Part shown: positions 47,377-58,494 of the stretch, piece by piece
How positions within the stretch are numbered: position 1 is the first letter of the stretch
Layout: every line of letters starts with the position of its first letter
From: Harenicola maris
GTDB lineage: Bacteria; Pseudomonadota; Alphaproteobacteria; Rhodobacterales; Rhodobacteraceae
Assembly: GCA_018524345.1 (NCBI GenBank)
Contig: JADQAZ010000002.1
Span: 62,001 to 126,000 of the forward strand
Direction of reading: 5' to 3'
DNA length: 64,000 bases
The notes under the pieces: generated by a model
Told to the model about the DNA's origin: nothing
What the model saw: the letters and a program-made list of their open reading frames with translations, nothing else
Database searches by the model: none
Translations under genes and position numbers: made by a program

Positions 47377-48720
47377 TTATTCCGGCGGGGTCAGCTTCGA
47401 CAGGCCCTTGAGGATGTCGATCGCATAGGCGAGTTGGTAATCCTCCTCGCGCAGCTTGGCGGCTTCCTCTGCCTTCAGGCGGTCGGCCTCGATCTGGGCG
47501 CGCTCGTCCTCTGTCAGGCTGTCATTGTCGAGAGAGCCGCGCAGGTCGGCCTCTGTCCGGCTTTGTTGCGAGATGGAGGTGTTTTCATCCTCTTCCTCGG
47601 TTTCCGGTGTGCGCGGGGGCTGGGCCACAACGATGTCGGGCGATACGCCGAGGGCCTGGATCGAGCGGCCCGAGGGAGTGTAGTAGCGCGCAGTCGTCAG
47701 GCGCATTGCGCCGTCGCCCTGAAGCGGCATGACCGTTTGAACCGAGCCTTTGCCGAAGCTTTTGGTGCCGATGACGATGGCGCGGCGGTGGTCCTGCAGG
47801 GCGCCCGCGACGATTTCGGAGGCCGAGGCGGAGCCGCCGTTGATCAGCACGACCAGCGGTTTGCCAAGGGCAAGGTCGCCCTCTGTCGCGTTGTAACGGT
47901 CGCCGTCTTCGGGGTTGCGGCCACGGGTGGAAACAATCTCGCCCGCGTCAAGGAAGGCGTCGGAGACGCGGATCGCCTGGGTCAGGAGGCCGCCGGGGTT
48001 GTTGCGCAGATCGAGCACAAAGCCGTTGACGTTATCCATGCCGCCGAGTTCCTCGACCGCCTTTTCAAGGCCGGATTCGAGGTTGGGGAAGGTTTGGTCA
48101 TTGAAGGTGCTGACCCGCAGGACGACGGTTTCGCCCTCGGACCGTGTGCGCACGGCGGTGAGTTTGATCGTATCGCGGACGATGGTGATGTCGAAGGGCT
48201 CATCCGCGCCTTCGCGGGCGACGGTGATGATGATCTCGGAGCCAACCGGCCCGCGCATCAGTTCGACCGCCTCGTCGAGGGTCAGGCCGAGGACGCTTTC
48301 GCCGTCGACATGGGTGATGAAATCGCCCGCCTCGACACCGGCCTCATCAGCGGGGGTGTCATCGATCGGGGAGACCACTTTGACAAAGCCCTCTTCCTGC
48401 GTGACCTCGATCCCCAGCCCGCCAAAGGAGCCGCGGGTTTGCACGCGCATGTCCTGCGCGTCCTTGGGGGACAGATAGGAGGAATGCGGATCGAGAGATG
48501 TCAGCATGCCGTTGATGGCCGCCTCGATCAGCTCGCTTTCGTCGACTTCCTCGACATACTGGATGCGGATGCGTTCAAAGATATCGCCGAACAGATCAAG
48601 CTGTTGGTAGATGGAACTGTTTCGGTCGCTTTCCTGAGCAACGAGCGGGCCAGCGACCTGTGTGGTCAATACAGCGCCCGCCAAAATGCCGCCAACGGCA
48701 GCGAAGGCAAATTTCTTCAT
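47377..48720 (-). CDS. ctpA: Carboxy-terminal processing peptidase (S41)
   Basis: 447 aa. A signal or membrane anchor (about 1-29), a PDZ domain (about 95-185, GLGIEVTQEEGFVKVVSPIDDTPADEAGV) and the S41 protease domain with Ser299 (NGGSASASE) and Lys324 (KSFGKGSVQ), the catalytic dyad spaced 25 apart. It is a periplasmic protease. The acidic C-terminal tail is poorly conserved. It lies downstream of envC, six bases apart, in the gpmI-envC-ctpA operon, which suggests a role in controlling cell-wall hydrolases. Confidence 0.95.
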   Translation of the reverse strand: MKKFAFAAVGGILAGAVLTTQVAGPLVAQESDRNSSIYQQLDLFGDIFERIRIQYVEEVDESELIEAAINGMLTSLDPHSSYLSPKDAQDMRVQTRGSFGGLGIEVTQEEGFVKVVSPIDDTPADEAGVEAGDFITHVDGESVLGLTLDEAVELMRGPVGSEIIITVAREGADEPFDITIVRDTIKLTAVRTRSEGETVVLRVSTFNDQTFPNLESGLEKAVEELGGMDNVNGFVLDLRNNPGGLLTQAIRVSDAFLDAGEIVSTRGRNPEDGDRYNATEGDLALGKPLVVLINGGSASASEIVAGALQDHRRAIVIGTKSFGKGSVQTVMPLQGDGAMRLTTARYYTPSGRSIQALGVSPDIVVAQPPRTPETEEEDENTSISQQSRTEADLRGSLDNDSLTEDERAQIEADRLKAEEAAKLREEDYQLAYAIDILKGLSKLTPPE

Positions 48721-48726
48721 TCGATT

Positions 48727-49853
48727 CTATCCGTCCTTTGTCAGTGTGAACCATGGTGCAGGGTCCACGGGAACATCGTCTAGTCTTAGCTCCATATAGA
48801 GCGTTTCGGAACGCTCGGCACTACCGGATCGGGCCGGATCGGCCAATGTCTCTGTTTCGGGCCCTTGGCCGCCGGGCATCAACCCGAGGGGAGAGCCCAT
48901 GGGAACCACATCACCGGGGGCGCCATAGATGGCATCTAACCCTGCCAATACCATAAGCGCACCATCGCTGGGTTCAATCACCATCACATTTCCGTAGTCG
49001 AGCAGCGGCCCCGCATAGCGGATCGTTGCCGCCGCGGGGGAGGTGATGAGCGTGCCGGGGGCCATGGCGAGCAGCAGGCCGGGGCGGCGCACGCCTGCGG
49101 CGTCGGCCTCGTCAAAGGCGCGCAGGACGGTGGCGGGGCCGGGCAGCGGCAGGGTGCCGCGCAGGGCGTCGAAATCCTGCCCGCCCGGTGCGGCGGGGGT
49201 GCTGGCGAGGCCCGCGGCGAAGGCGGCGAGCGTGTCGGAGGTTTGCAGCAGAGAGCGCAGGACCTCTGGGTCCTCGGTGACGCGGCGGGGCAGATCGGTG
49301 CGATCCCCGATGGCCTTGGACAGGGCGGCGCGGGCCTGCTGCGCGCCGGTCAGCCCCTCTGTCATCCGTTCGGAGGCGTTCTTTTGCAGGGCTTGCAGGG
49401 CGCTGATCTCGTCGAGCTGCTCGCGCAGGAGCTGCGCCTCGGCCTGTAGGGCGGGGGTGACCTCTGACAGCATCATGCCTGCGCGGGCGGTGCCCGCAGG
49501 GCCGGAGGGGTGCAGCAGCAGGAGCGGACGCGGGGCGCGTTCGAGGACAGAAAGCACGCCGAGGAGGCGGGCGACTTCGGCGCGCTTTGCCTCCATCCCG
49601 AGGCGCAGAGTGCGTTCCTGTATCGCGGCCTGCCGCAGGCTGGCGCGCAGGGCGGTCAGCCCCTCCTCATAGGCGCGGACGGTTTTGGTCAGGGCGGCGA
49701 CGCGGCCGCGCCCGCCTTCGGCGGTTTGCAGGTCCGCCGCCGCCTGTTCTAGAAGGCCCGCCGCACGGCGGGCGATATGCGCCGGATCGGTTTGGGCACA
49801 AACCGATCCGGCGCCCAAGAGCAGCGCCATAAGCAATGGGGCAAGGCGCAGGA

Positions 49854-49857
<4 letters not shown>
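48727..49857 (-). CDS. EnvC-like murein hydrolase activator
   Basis: 376 aa. A signal peptide (about 1-21), coiled-coil stretches (25-110 and about 150-200) and a C-terminal LytM/M23-like domain (about 255-376; GTLITSPAAATIRYAGPLLDYGNVMVIEPSDGALMVLAGL). The histidines and aspartate that bind zinc in active M23 peptidases are missing, as in EnvC, so it should activate amidases rather than cut murein. It overlaps the gpmI stop by ATGA. Confidence 0.88.
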
Positions 49858-51374
<1,517 letters not shown>

Positions 51375-51484
51375 ATCAGGGCCTCGCTGGAAATACTTTG
51401 GCGCCACCTTAACGGGGGCGGCGCGCGGGGGAAAGCGGGCTTCGCCCTAAACGCAAAACCCATCAATGGGTCAGGGGTCCAGGG

Positions 51485-51585
51485 CTTCTTATTGGTCCAA
51501 ATATCCCGGGGGGAGGCCGCAGGCCGGGGGGGCAGCGCCCCCAGATTTTTCGCCGAAAAATCTCTCCCGCGCCAAGGCGCGGGAG
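51485..51585. repeat. Intergenic repeat element copy 2 plus hairpin group 3
   Basis: 51485-51513 is the reverse complement of the element at 6043-6071 (27 of 29 positions the same). Three hairpins follow: GGGGGC/GCCCCC (51528-51542), AGATTTTT/AAAAATCT (51543-51563) and CTCCCGCGCC/GGCGCGGGAG (51564-51585). It lies between the gpmI promoter and the rlmH end. Confidence 0.8.
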
Positions 51586-51632
51586 GGCCAACATCAGCCG
51601 AACCAGCGGCGCAGGATGAATGGGCCTTGTCC

Positions 51633-52100
51633 CTAAACCCTGTGATAGGGGGTTCCGGCGGCGATATTCACCGCGCGGTAGATCTGTTCGGCCAGCATGG
51701 CGCGGGCCAGCATATGGGGCCAGACCATGGCCCCGAAGGAAAGGGTGAAATCGGCCTCGGCCACGAGGGCGGGGTCCAGCCCGTCGGCCGCGCCGATGAC
51801 AAAGGCCGCGTGGCTGCGGCCCATGTCGCGCCAGCCTGTCAGCTTGGCGGTGAATTGCGGGGAGGAGAGGGTTTTGCCGCGCTCGTCCAGCGCGATCAGG
51901 ACATCGGCGCCCGATGTCGCGCGCCGCAGCATATCGGCCTGATCGGACTTGCCCCCCTTGCGGTCGTCGACCTCGGTCAGGGATGCGGGGCCAAGGCCGA
52001 GGGCGCGCCCCGTGCGCGAGGCCCGCGCGAGGTAGTCGGTGACCATCGCCCCTTCGGGCCCGCCCTTCTGGCGGCCCATGGCGGCAATGGTCAGGCGCAT
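51633..52100 (-). CDS. rlmH: 23S rRNA (pseudouridine1915-N3)-methyltransferase RlmH
   Basis: 155 aa. SPOUT fold with the knot motif AAFVIGAADGLDP and the C-terminal FGAMVWPHMLARAMLAEQIYRAVNIAAGTPYHRV, both conserved in RlmH. It methylates pseudouridine 1915 in helix 69 of 23S rRNA. It starts directly at the rsfS stop, as in many genomes. Confidence 0.96.
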   Translation of the reverse strand: MRLTIAAMGRQKGGPEGAMVTDYLARASRTGRALGLGPASLTEVDDRKGGKSDQADMLRRATSGADVLIALDERGKTLSSPQFTAKLTGWRDMGRSHAAFVIGAADGLDPALVAEADFTLSFGAMVWPHMLARAMLAEQIYRAVNIAAGTPYHRV

Positions 52101-52556
52101 CTAGGCGTCCGGGGTGTAATCGGACGGGGTGCCCTCTGGTGCGGCGGGGGCGGATGTGCCGGGCTGCCACATTTTTTCCAGCTGGTAGAATTCGCGCACT
52201 TCGGGGCGGAAAATATGAACGATGACATCGCCCGTATCGATCAGCACCCAGTCGCCTGCGCCTTTGCCCTCGATCTTGCAGGCGCGGCCAAGGTCGGCTT
52301 TGATGCTGTCGTTCAGCTTTTCGGACAGGGCGGAGACCTGACGCGAGGAGCGGCCAGAGCAGATCACCATGTAATCGGCCATCTCGGATTTCCCTTTCAG
52401 GTCAATCTGAACGATGTCCTCGGCCTTGTCGGCCTCAAGCGATGCAAGAATATGTTGGAGCAGTGCTTCACTGGCCCGACGATCTTTGGGCGACTTTGCA
52501 GTTGCCTTTTTTGCCACCGGCTCTTCGGTGGTCTGGGTGGTGTTGGACAGGGTCAT
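52101..52556 (-). CDS. rsfS: Ribosome silencing factor RsfS
   Basis: 151 aa from ATG 52556 with GGAGG upstream. Core: LLQHILASLEADKAEDIVQIDLKGKSEMADYMVICSGRSSRQVSALSEKLNDSIKADLG, followed by GKGAGDWVLIDTGDVIVHIFRPEVREFYQLEKMW, the full RsfS signature. An N-terminal basic tail and a C-terminal Pro/Ala tail extend it. It binds ribosomal protein L14 and blocks subunit joining. Operon with rlmH. Confidence 0.96.
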   Translation of the reverse strand: MTLSNTTQTTEEPVAKKATAKSPKDRRASEALLQHILASLEADKAEDIVQIDLKGKSEMADYMVICSGRSSRQVSALSEKLNDSIKADLGRACKIEGKGAGDWVLIDTGDVIVHIFRPEVREFYQLEKMWQPGTSAPAAPEGTPSDYTPDA

Positions 52557-52718
52557 GTCCTCCGGGTAGCGCGCCGACGGCCCCGGCGCTGGGTCTGTGG
52601 GTATATTACCACTGCTATGCGCGCTTCTCAACACGCCAGATATGGGGTGTGGCGATTGCGCCGTAACGGTATTTGCGCGGGGCTGGACCCGCCCTGCCCT
52701 GCGTGCCAGTTTGCCCCC

Positions 52719-54290
52719 ATGTCATTGATACATTCCTTTGCCCCGCTCTCCCCCGCCGAAGAAAAGCTGTTGTCGCAGGCCGCCGGAGCCGAGCGCATCA
52801 CCCTTGGCGACGGCGAGATGCCCGAAGCGATGGAGCCTTCTGTCTGTGTGCGGGCCGAATTGCTGCGCGCCTTGCTCATGGGCGGGACGGAGCCGGAGCT
52901 GACGCAAAAGGGGCTGCGCCTGCGCGGGGCATGGGTGCAGGGGACGCTGGATTTGCAGGGGCTGGACTGTGCGCAGGACATCACCCTGAGCGCCTGCGTG
53001 ATGGAAAGCGGGATCAATCTGGTCAATGCGGGGCTGCGGGGGCTGCATATTTCGGGCTGCCGGACCGGGGCGATTGCCGCCGATAATGCGGGGTTCAGCG
53101 GCTCGGTTTACCTGCGCGGGGGGAGCCATGTGAGCGGCGAGGTGAGCCTTGCCGGGGCGCGGATCACTGGCGATCTGCAGCTTTGCGATCTGCGGATCAC
53201 CTCGAAACAGCAGGACGCGGTCTTTGCCCCCTCCATGCGGGTGGAGGGCTCGGTGTTTCTGGGCAACTATCCCTATGCGGACGGGGAGACGACGCTGGAG
53301 ACCGAGGGGATCCTGTTCCTTGCTTCGGCCCGTGTGGCCCATGATGTTTTCCTGACCAATTGCGCGGTGTCCTTGACCTCCGACGCGCCGGGATCGCCGG
53401 TTTTTGGCGCAACGGAGGAGCACGGCGGAGATATTGCGGTGTCGCTGGCGCGGGCGCGGATTGGCGGGATCCTGTATCTGCAGAACAACCAGATCAACCG
53501 CGGATTGGTGAACCTTGCGGGGGCCGAGGCCGCCCGCCTGACCGATGAGCCCGCCGGACCGGGGGCGAATTATCCGATCCGCCTTGACGGGTTCCGCTAT
53601 GCGGATTTCTCGCGCCATACGGACACCAGCCCCAAGGCGCGGCTGGAATGGCTGGAGCGGCGGCCCGAGGGGATGCCCTTTATCGCCCAGCCCTATGAAC
53701 ATCTGGCGGGGGTGCTGAACTCCATGGGTCACCGCGCCGATGCGCAGACGGTTCTGATGCGCAAGGAACAGCTGCTCCGGGCCGAGAACCGCGCCCTTCT
53801 GGCGGCGCAGCCGGGCAAGGCGCCGCGCCGCTGGGCGATGTGGCTGGCGGATTGGGTCTTGCGGGTCTCTATCGGCTACGGGTTCCGGCCGGGGCGGGCG
53901 ATTGTCTTTGCCGTGGTGCTCATTGCGGCGCTTGGCTGGTTCTTTGACCGCGCGTGGCACGCGGGGGATATGACCCCCAATGCCGCGCCGGTCCTGACCT
54001 CCGCGCCATGGATCGCGGCGACGCAGGAGCACCCGGACAACCCCGGCAAATTCTGGTCGCAGCCCGGCGAGGCGGGGCAGGATTGGGAGACCTTCAACGG
54101 ATATGCCTATGCCGCCGATCTGGTGATTCCCCTTGTGTCATTGGGACAAGAGAGCGCTTGGGCGCCCTCCACCTCGCGCTCGCCCCTTGGGCGGGCTGGC
54201 TGGTGGATGCGGTGGTTCGCCAAGGCTTTGGGCTGGATGGTGACGGCGCTTGCAGCGGCCGCCCTGACGGGGGTGATCCGGCAGGATTAG
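52719..54290 (+). CDS. Beta-solenoid-like membrane protein of unknown function
   Basis: 523 aa from ATG 52719 (MSLIHSFAPLSPAEEKLLSQ). Residues about 65-290 consist of irregular beta-strand repeats (LRLRGAWVQGTLDLQGLDCAQDITLSAC.., GSVYLRGGSHVSGEVSLAGARITGDLQL, GGILYLQNNQINRGLVNLAGA) resembling pentapeptide or bactofilin-type solenoids. A helical stretch follows, then two membrane helices near 391-410 and 502-520. Some databases label relatives as membrane-associated oxidoreductases without evidence. Monocistronic; divergent from rsfS. Confidence 0.75.
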   Translation: MSLIHSFAPLSPAEEKLLSQAAGAERITLGDGEMPEAMEPSVCVRAELLRALLMGGTEPELTQKGLRLRGAWVQGTLDLQGLDCAQDITLSACVMESGINLVNAGLRGLHISGCRTGAIAADNAGFSGSVYLRGGSHVSGEVSLAGARITGDLQLCDLRITSKQQDAVFAPSMRVEGSVFLGNYPYADGETTLETEGILFLASARVAHDVFLTNCAVSLTSDAPGSPVFGATEEHGGDIAVSLARARIGGILYLQNNQINRGLVNLAGAEAARLTDEPAGPGANYPIRLDGFRYADFSRHTDTSPKARLEWLERRPEGMPFIAQPYEHLAGVLNSMGHRADAQTVLMRKEQLLRAENRALLAAQPGKAPRRWAMWLADWVLRVSIGYGFRPGRAIVFAVVLIAALGWFFDRAWHAGDMTPNAAPVLTSAPWIAATQEHPDNPGKFWSQPGEAGQDWETFNGYAYAADLVIPLVSLGQESAWAPSTSRSPLGRAGWWMRWFAKALGWMVTALAAAALTGVIRQD

Positions 54291-54307
54291 GGCTTTGCGT
54301 TCTGGGT

Positions 54308-54387
54308 GGCGGTGGCTCCTGCGCGGATGCGCAGGAGCCACCGCCGGGCCGGGCCGCGCGGTGCCTTTGGCACCGCGCGGCCCGGCC
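54308..54387. repeat. GC-rich hairpin group 4 (two adjacent perfect stems)
   Basis: Stem 1: 17-base arms 54308-54324 / 54329-54345, loop GGAT. Stem 2: 19-base arms 54347-54365 / 54369-54387, loop TTT. It lies between the convergent ends of the solenoid protein and the phosphatase. Confidence 0.9.
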
Positions 54388-54404
54388 ACCCCCCTTAGCC
54401 CGGG

Positions 54405-55130
54405 TTATTCGGGCACAAGTTCCTTGCGCCCGTCTTTGCTCAGGGTCCAGCAATCGCGCCCCTCGAAAACGGCGGGCACCAAGGGGTGCCCTTTGCCTGC
54501 GCCGCCGTCGAGGTTGACGCGGTTGCCGTAGTGTTGCGGGAAGAGCAGCAGGGTGTGGCCGTGGACCACGAGTTTGCCGTGGTCATCGGTATTGTCGAGC
54601 CAGCCGTCGCGGATCCAGAGCAGGTCGTCCTCGGCCTGACTGTCCAGCGGCACGCCGGGGCGGATGCCTGCGTGGACGAAAAACAGATCGCCGATGGTGT
54701 GGGTCAGCGGCAGGTTTTTCAGGAAATCGACGTGTTCTTGTGGCACCGCAGCGCGGGCCGCCGCATGGGCATCGCCGAGTTTGACCAGCGGCCCCGCATC
54801 CACCCCGTAGGAGGCCAGCGTTGTATCGCCACCAAGGCGGGGGTGCAGCCAGTAGAGTTCGATTTTGAGGTCGGGGTCGTAGCGCGGCGTGTCTTCGAGG
54901 AACCATTCGAACATGCGGTCATGGTTGCCTTTGAGGGTGATCCAGTTGCGCCCCTCGGCCTGTCCTTTGATCAGCAGGTCGATGACCTGACGGCTTTCAT
55001 GGCCGCGGTCGGTGTAATCGCCCAGAAAGACGATCGGCTCGCCGTCGTAACCGTCTGCCTCGATCAGGGCGAGGGCATTTTCCAGTTGGGCCAACTGGCC
55101 GTGGATGTCTCCGATAGCATAGCAACGCAT
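54405..55130 (-). CDS. Metallophosphoesterase (PPP-type serine/threonine phosphatase-like)
   Basis: 241 aa from ATG 55130, chosen because GAGG precedes it by eight bases and the protein then begins MRCYAIGDIHG. PPP motifs: GDIHG (7-11), GDYTDRG (37-43), GNHD (68-71), then HAGIRPG and VHGHT. The di-metal site is complete. Members act as protein phosphatases or diadenosine tetraphosphatases; the substrate is unknown. Monocistronic. Confidence 0.92.
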   Translation of the reverse strand: MRCYAIGDIHGQLAQLENALALIEADGYDGEPIVFLGDYTDRGHESRQVIDLLIKGQAEGRNWITLKGNHDRMFEWFLEDTPRYDPDLKIELYWLHPRLGGDTTLASYGVDAGPLVKLGDAHAAARAAVPQEHVDFLKNLPLTHTIGDLFFVHAGIRPGVPLDSQAEDDLLWIRDGWLDNTDDHGKLVVHGHTLLLFPQHYGNRVNLDGGAGKGHPLVPAVFEGRDCWTLSKDGRKELVPE

Positions 55131-55199
55131 AAAAATGGGCCTCATAAATGAGGGGCCGCCGATAGGGCGACCCCGGATCAATTTGGCCCGACACTAGCC

Positions 55200-56795
55200 T
55201 TAGGAAACAGCGAATTCCAGTGGGCAGATGCTTTGGAACAGGCCGGTTTCGGCGAGTTTTTCGCGTGTGGCATTTGGCAGGGCCTCATCCAGATAAAGCA
55301 GCGCGATGGCGTCGCCGCCAACCTCTGTCCGCCCCAAGGTAAAGTTCGCGATATTCGCGCCGTTTTCGCCAAGGGTCTGGCCCAATGTCCCGATGATACC
55401 GGAGGTATCCTTGTTGGTGGTGTAGAGCATGTGCTGGCCCACCTCGGCGTCGATGTTGATGCCTTTGATCTGGATGAAACGGGGTTTGCCGTCGCTAAAG
55501 ACCGTGCCGGCGATCGACCGTTCGCGGGTCTCTGTGACCACTGTCAGCTTGATATAGGCGTCGAAGGTGCCTGTTTTGGGCTGTGTCGTGCGCGAGACCT
55601 TGATGCCGCGGTCGGCGGCGATCAGGGGAGCGGAGACGAGGTTCACGTCGGGGTTCACGGTTTTCATCATGCCCGCGATCACGGCGCAGTTCAGGGCCTC
55701 TAGGTTCATTTCGGCCACGCCGCCGTCATAGAGGATGTTGACCGCCTTGATCGGCTCGTCCGTCAGCTGGCCGGTGAAGGCGCCCAGATGCTCGGCCAGT
55801 TTGAGCCATGGGCCCATGACCTTGGCTTCCTCTGCTGTCACCGATGGCATGTTGAGGGCGTTGGTCACGGCGCCTGTCATCAGGTAGTCGGACATCTGCT
55901 CGGCCACCTGCAGGGCGACGTTTTCCTGTGCCTCGGTTGTGGCCGCGCCAAGGTGCGGGGTGCAGACCACGTTGGGCAGGTTGAACAGGGGGTTTTCGGT
56001 GGCGGGCTCTTCCGCGAAGACGTCAAAGCCTGCGCCCGCGACATGGCCGGATTTCAGCAGCTCTGCGAGGGCGACTTCGTCCACCAGACCGCCGCGCGCA
56101 CAGTTGATGATGCGCACACCCTTTTTGGTTTTGGCAAGGTTTTCGCGGCTCAGGATGTTTTTCGTCGCCTCGATCAGGGGCACGTGCAGGGTGATGAAGT
56201 CGGATTTCTCGAGGAGCTCCTCAAGCTCGACCTTGCGCACGCCAAGCTCGTTGGCGCGATCTTCGGACAGGAAGGGGTCATAGGCGTTGACCTTCATCTC
56301 AAGCCCGCGCGCACGGCGGCAGACGATCCCGCCGATGTTGCCCGCGCCGATCACGCCGAGGGTTTTGTTGGTCAGCTCGACGCCCATGAACTTGGACTTT
56401 TCCCATTTGCCCGCATGGGTGGAGGCAGAGGCCTCGGGGATCTGGCGCGCCACGGCGAACATCATGGCAATCGCGTGTTCGGCGGTTGTGACCATGTTGC
56501 CGAAGGGCGTGTTCATGACGATCACACCCTTTTTCGAGGCGGCGACCTTGTCCACGTTGTCGGTGCCGATCCCGGCGCGGCCGACGACCTTGAGGTTGGT
56601 TGCGCTTTCCAGCAGCTTTTCTGTCACCTTGGTGGCAGAGCGGATGGCAAGGCCGTCATAGTTGCCGATGACCTCGGCCAGCTTTTCCTTGTCTTTGCCC
56701 AGTTCGGGCATGAAATCCACGTCGATGCCGCGGTCGCGGAAAATCTGAACGGCGGTTTCGGAGAGTTTGTCGGATACGAGAACTTTAGGGGCCAT
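55200..56795 (-). CDS. serA: D-3-phosphoglycerate dehydrogenase
   Basis: 531 aa from ATG 56795 (MAPKVLVSDKLSETAVQIF). The NAD-binding motif is GVIGAGNIGGIVCRRARGLEM, with the catalytic Arg/Glu/His segments NCARGGLVDEVAL and CTPHLGAATTEAQ. The intervening (allosteric substrate-binding) domain and a C-terminal ACT domain (GINIDAEVGQHMLYTTNKDTSGIIGTLGQTLGENGANIANFTLGR) follow. It catalyses the first step of serine synthesis, inhibited by serine through ACT. Follows serC by 71 bases. Confidence 0.97.
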   Translation of the reverse strand: MAPKVLVSDKLSETAVQIFRDRGIDVDFMPELGKDKEKLAEVIGNYDGLAIRSATKVTEKLLESATNLKVVGRAGIGTDNVDKVAASKKGVIVMNTPFGNMVTTAEHAIAMMFAVARQIPEASASTHAGKWEKSKFMGVELTNKTLGVIGAGNIGGIVCRRARGLEMKVNAYDPFLSEDRANELGVRKVELEELLEKSDFITLHVPLIEATKNILSRENLAKTKKGVRIINCARGGLVDEVALAELLKSGHVAGAGFDVFAEEPATENPLFNLPNVVCTPHLGAATTEAQENVALQVAEQMSDYLMTGAVTNALNMPSVTAEEAKVMGPWLKLAEHLGAFTGQLTDEPIKAVNILYDGGVAEMNLEALNCAVIAGMMKTVNPDVNLVSAPLIAADRGIKVSRTTQPKTGTFDAYIKLTVVTETRERSIAGTVFSDGKPRFIQIKGINIDAEVGQHMLYTTNKDTSGIIGTLGQTLGENGANIANFTLGRTEVGGDAIALLYLDEALPNATREKLAETGLFQSICPLEFAVS

Positions 56796-56829
56796 TGTGA
56801 TGGTCCTTTTATAGATGGGGATATGGGGT

Positions 56830-56851
56830 GGGGCGGGGATTTTCCCGCCCC
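56830..56851 (-). terminator. Intra-operon hairpin between serC and serA
   Basis: Eight-bp stem GGGGCGGG / CCCGCCCC with loop GATTTT in the 71-base serC-serA gap. No T run follows on the operon strand, so it is more likely a processing or stability element than a terminator. Confidence 0.5.
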
Positions 56852-56866
56852 TTGAATAGGGGTGTT

Positions 56867-58006
<1,140 letters not shown>

Positions 58007-58070
58007 TGCTGGTATCCTTACAGATATTTGCCCTTCGTTGGGGAAGGGTGTCCCGCCGCCGGACATAGGG
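58007..58070 (-). ncRNA. Candidate serC leader RNA (two hairpins)
   Basis: Directly upstream of serC on its strand: stem TGTCC/GGACA around a GC-rich loop (58049-58065) and stem CCCTTC/GAAGGG (58031-58048), then the ribosome binding site and ATG. A conserved serC leader motif of this general kind is known upstream of serC in alphaproteobacteria. I cannot verify the match without a covariance model. Confidence 0.45.
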
Positions 58071-58494
58071 CCATGTGGAGGGAACGGCAACAGGGAAAAA
58101 GCGTGGATGGGGGGAAATGGCAGCTTTTGGGAGGCGTCTGTTTCCTATTGGCGCATTTTGGTGCTGGATGGGCGCACAGAAGGCCCGCGCTTGAAAAGTT
58201 CGGATACAGCAAAGAAGCTTTAGCCGCCGATTTCGGCCCCGATTGTGTGAATGAACCGCAGAGGTTTGAAACTACAGTTAGAATTAAGGACCTGCGAAGA
58301 GCAACAGTTTTAACGTCGAATTACCTGCTTTGAAAACAGATCTGGCCAGTTGGGACCTGACGCACATGGGCCTGATCCAGATAACCGGGAAGTCAGGACA
58401 CCCTTGGCACGCGACGCGGTCAACCCAACCCTTGTGACGATATCGCTTTTGACCTGTGTGATTTCTTTTCGCAGATGCTTGACCCCTGCACCAC
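58071..58494. other. Gene-free stretch upstream of serC
   Basis: About 420 bases between the serC leader and the end of the second ABC operon. It must hold the serC promoter; a weak TTGCCG is visible on the minus strand near 58085. The rest, about 58120-58490, is less GC-rich and contains short open frames with no recognisable product. Confidence 0.4.

Noticed and set aside
51492-52718. An N-terminal extension of the solenoid protein that would cover rlmH and rsfS
   Set aside because: The extension runs antisense to rlmH and rsfS; a normal ATG start is at 52719.
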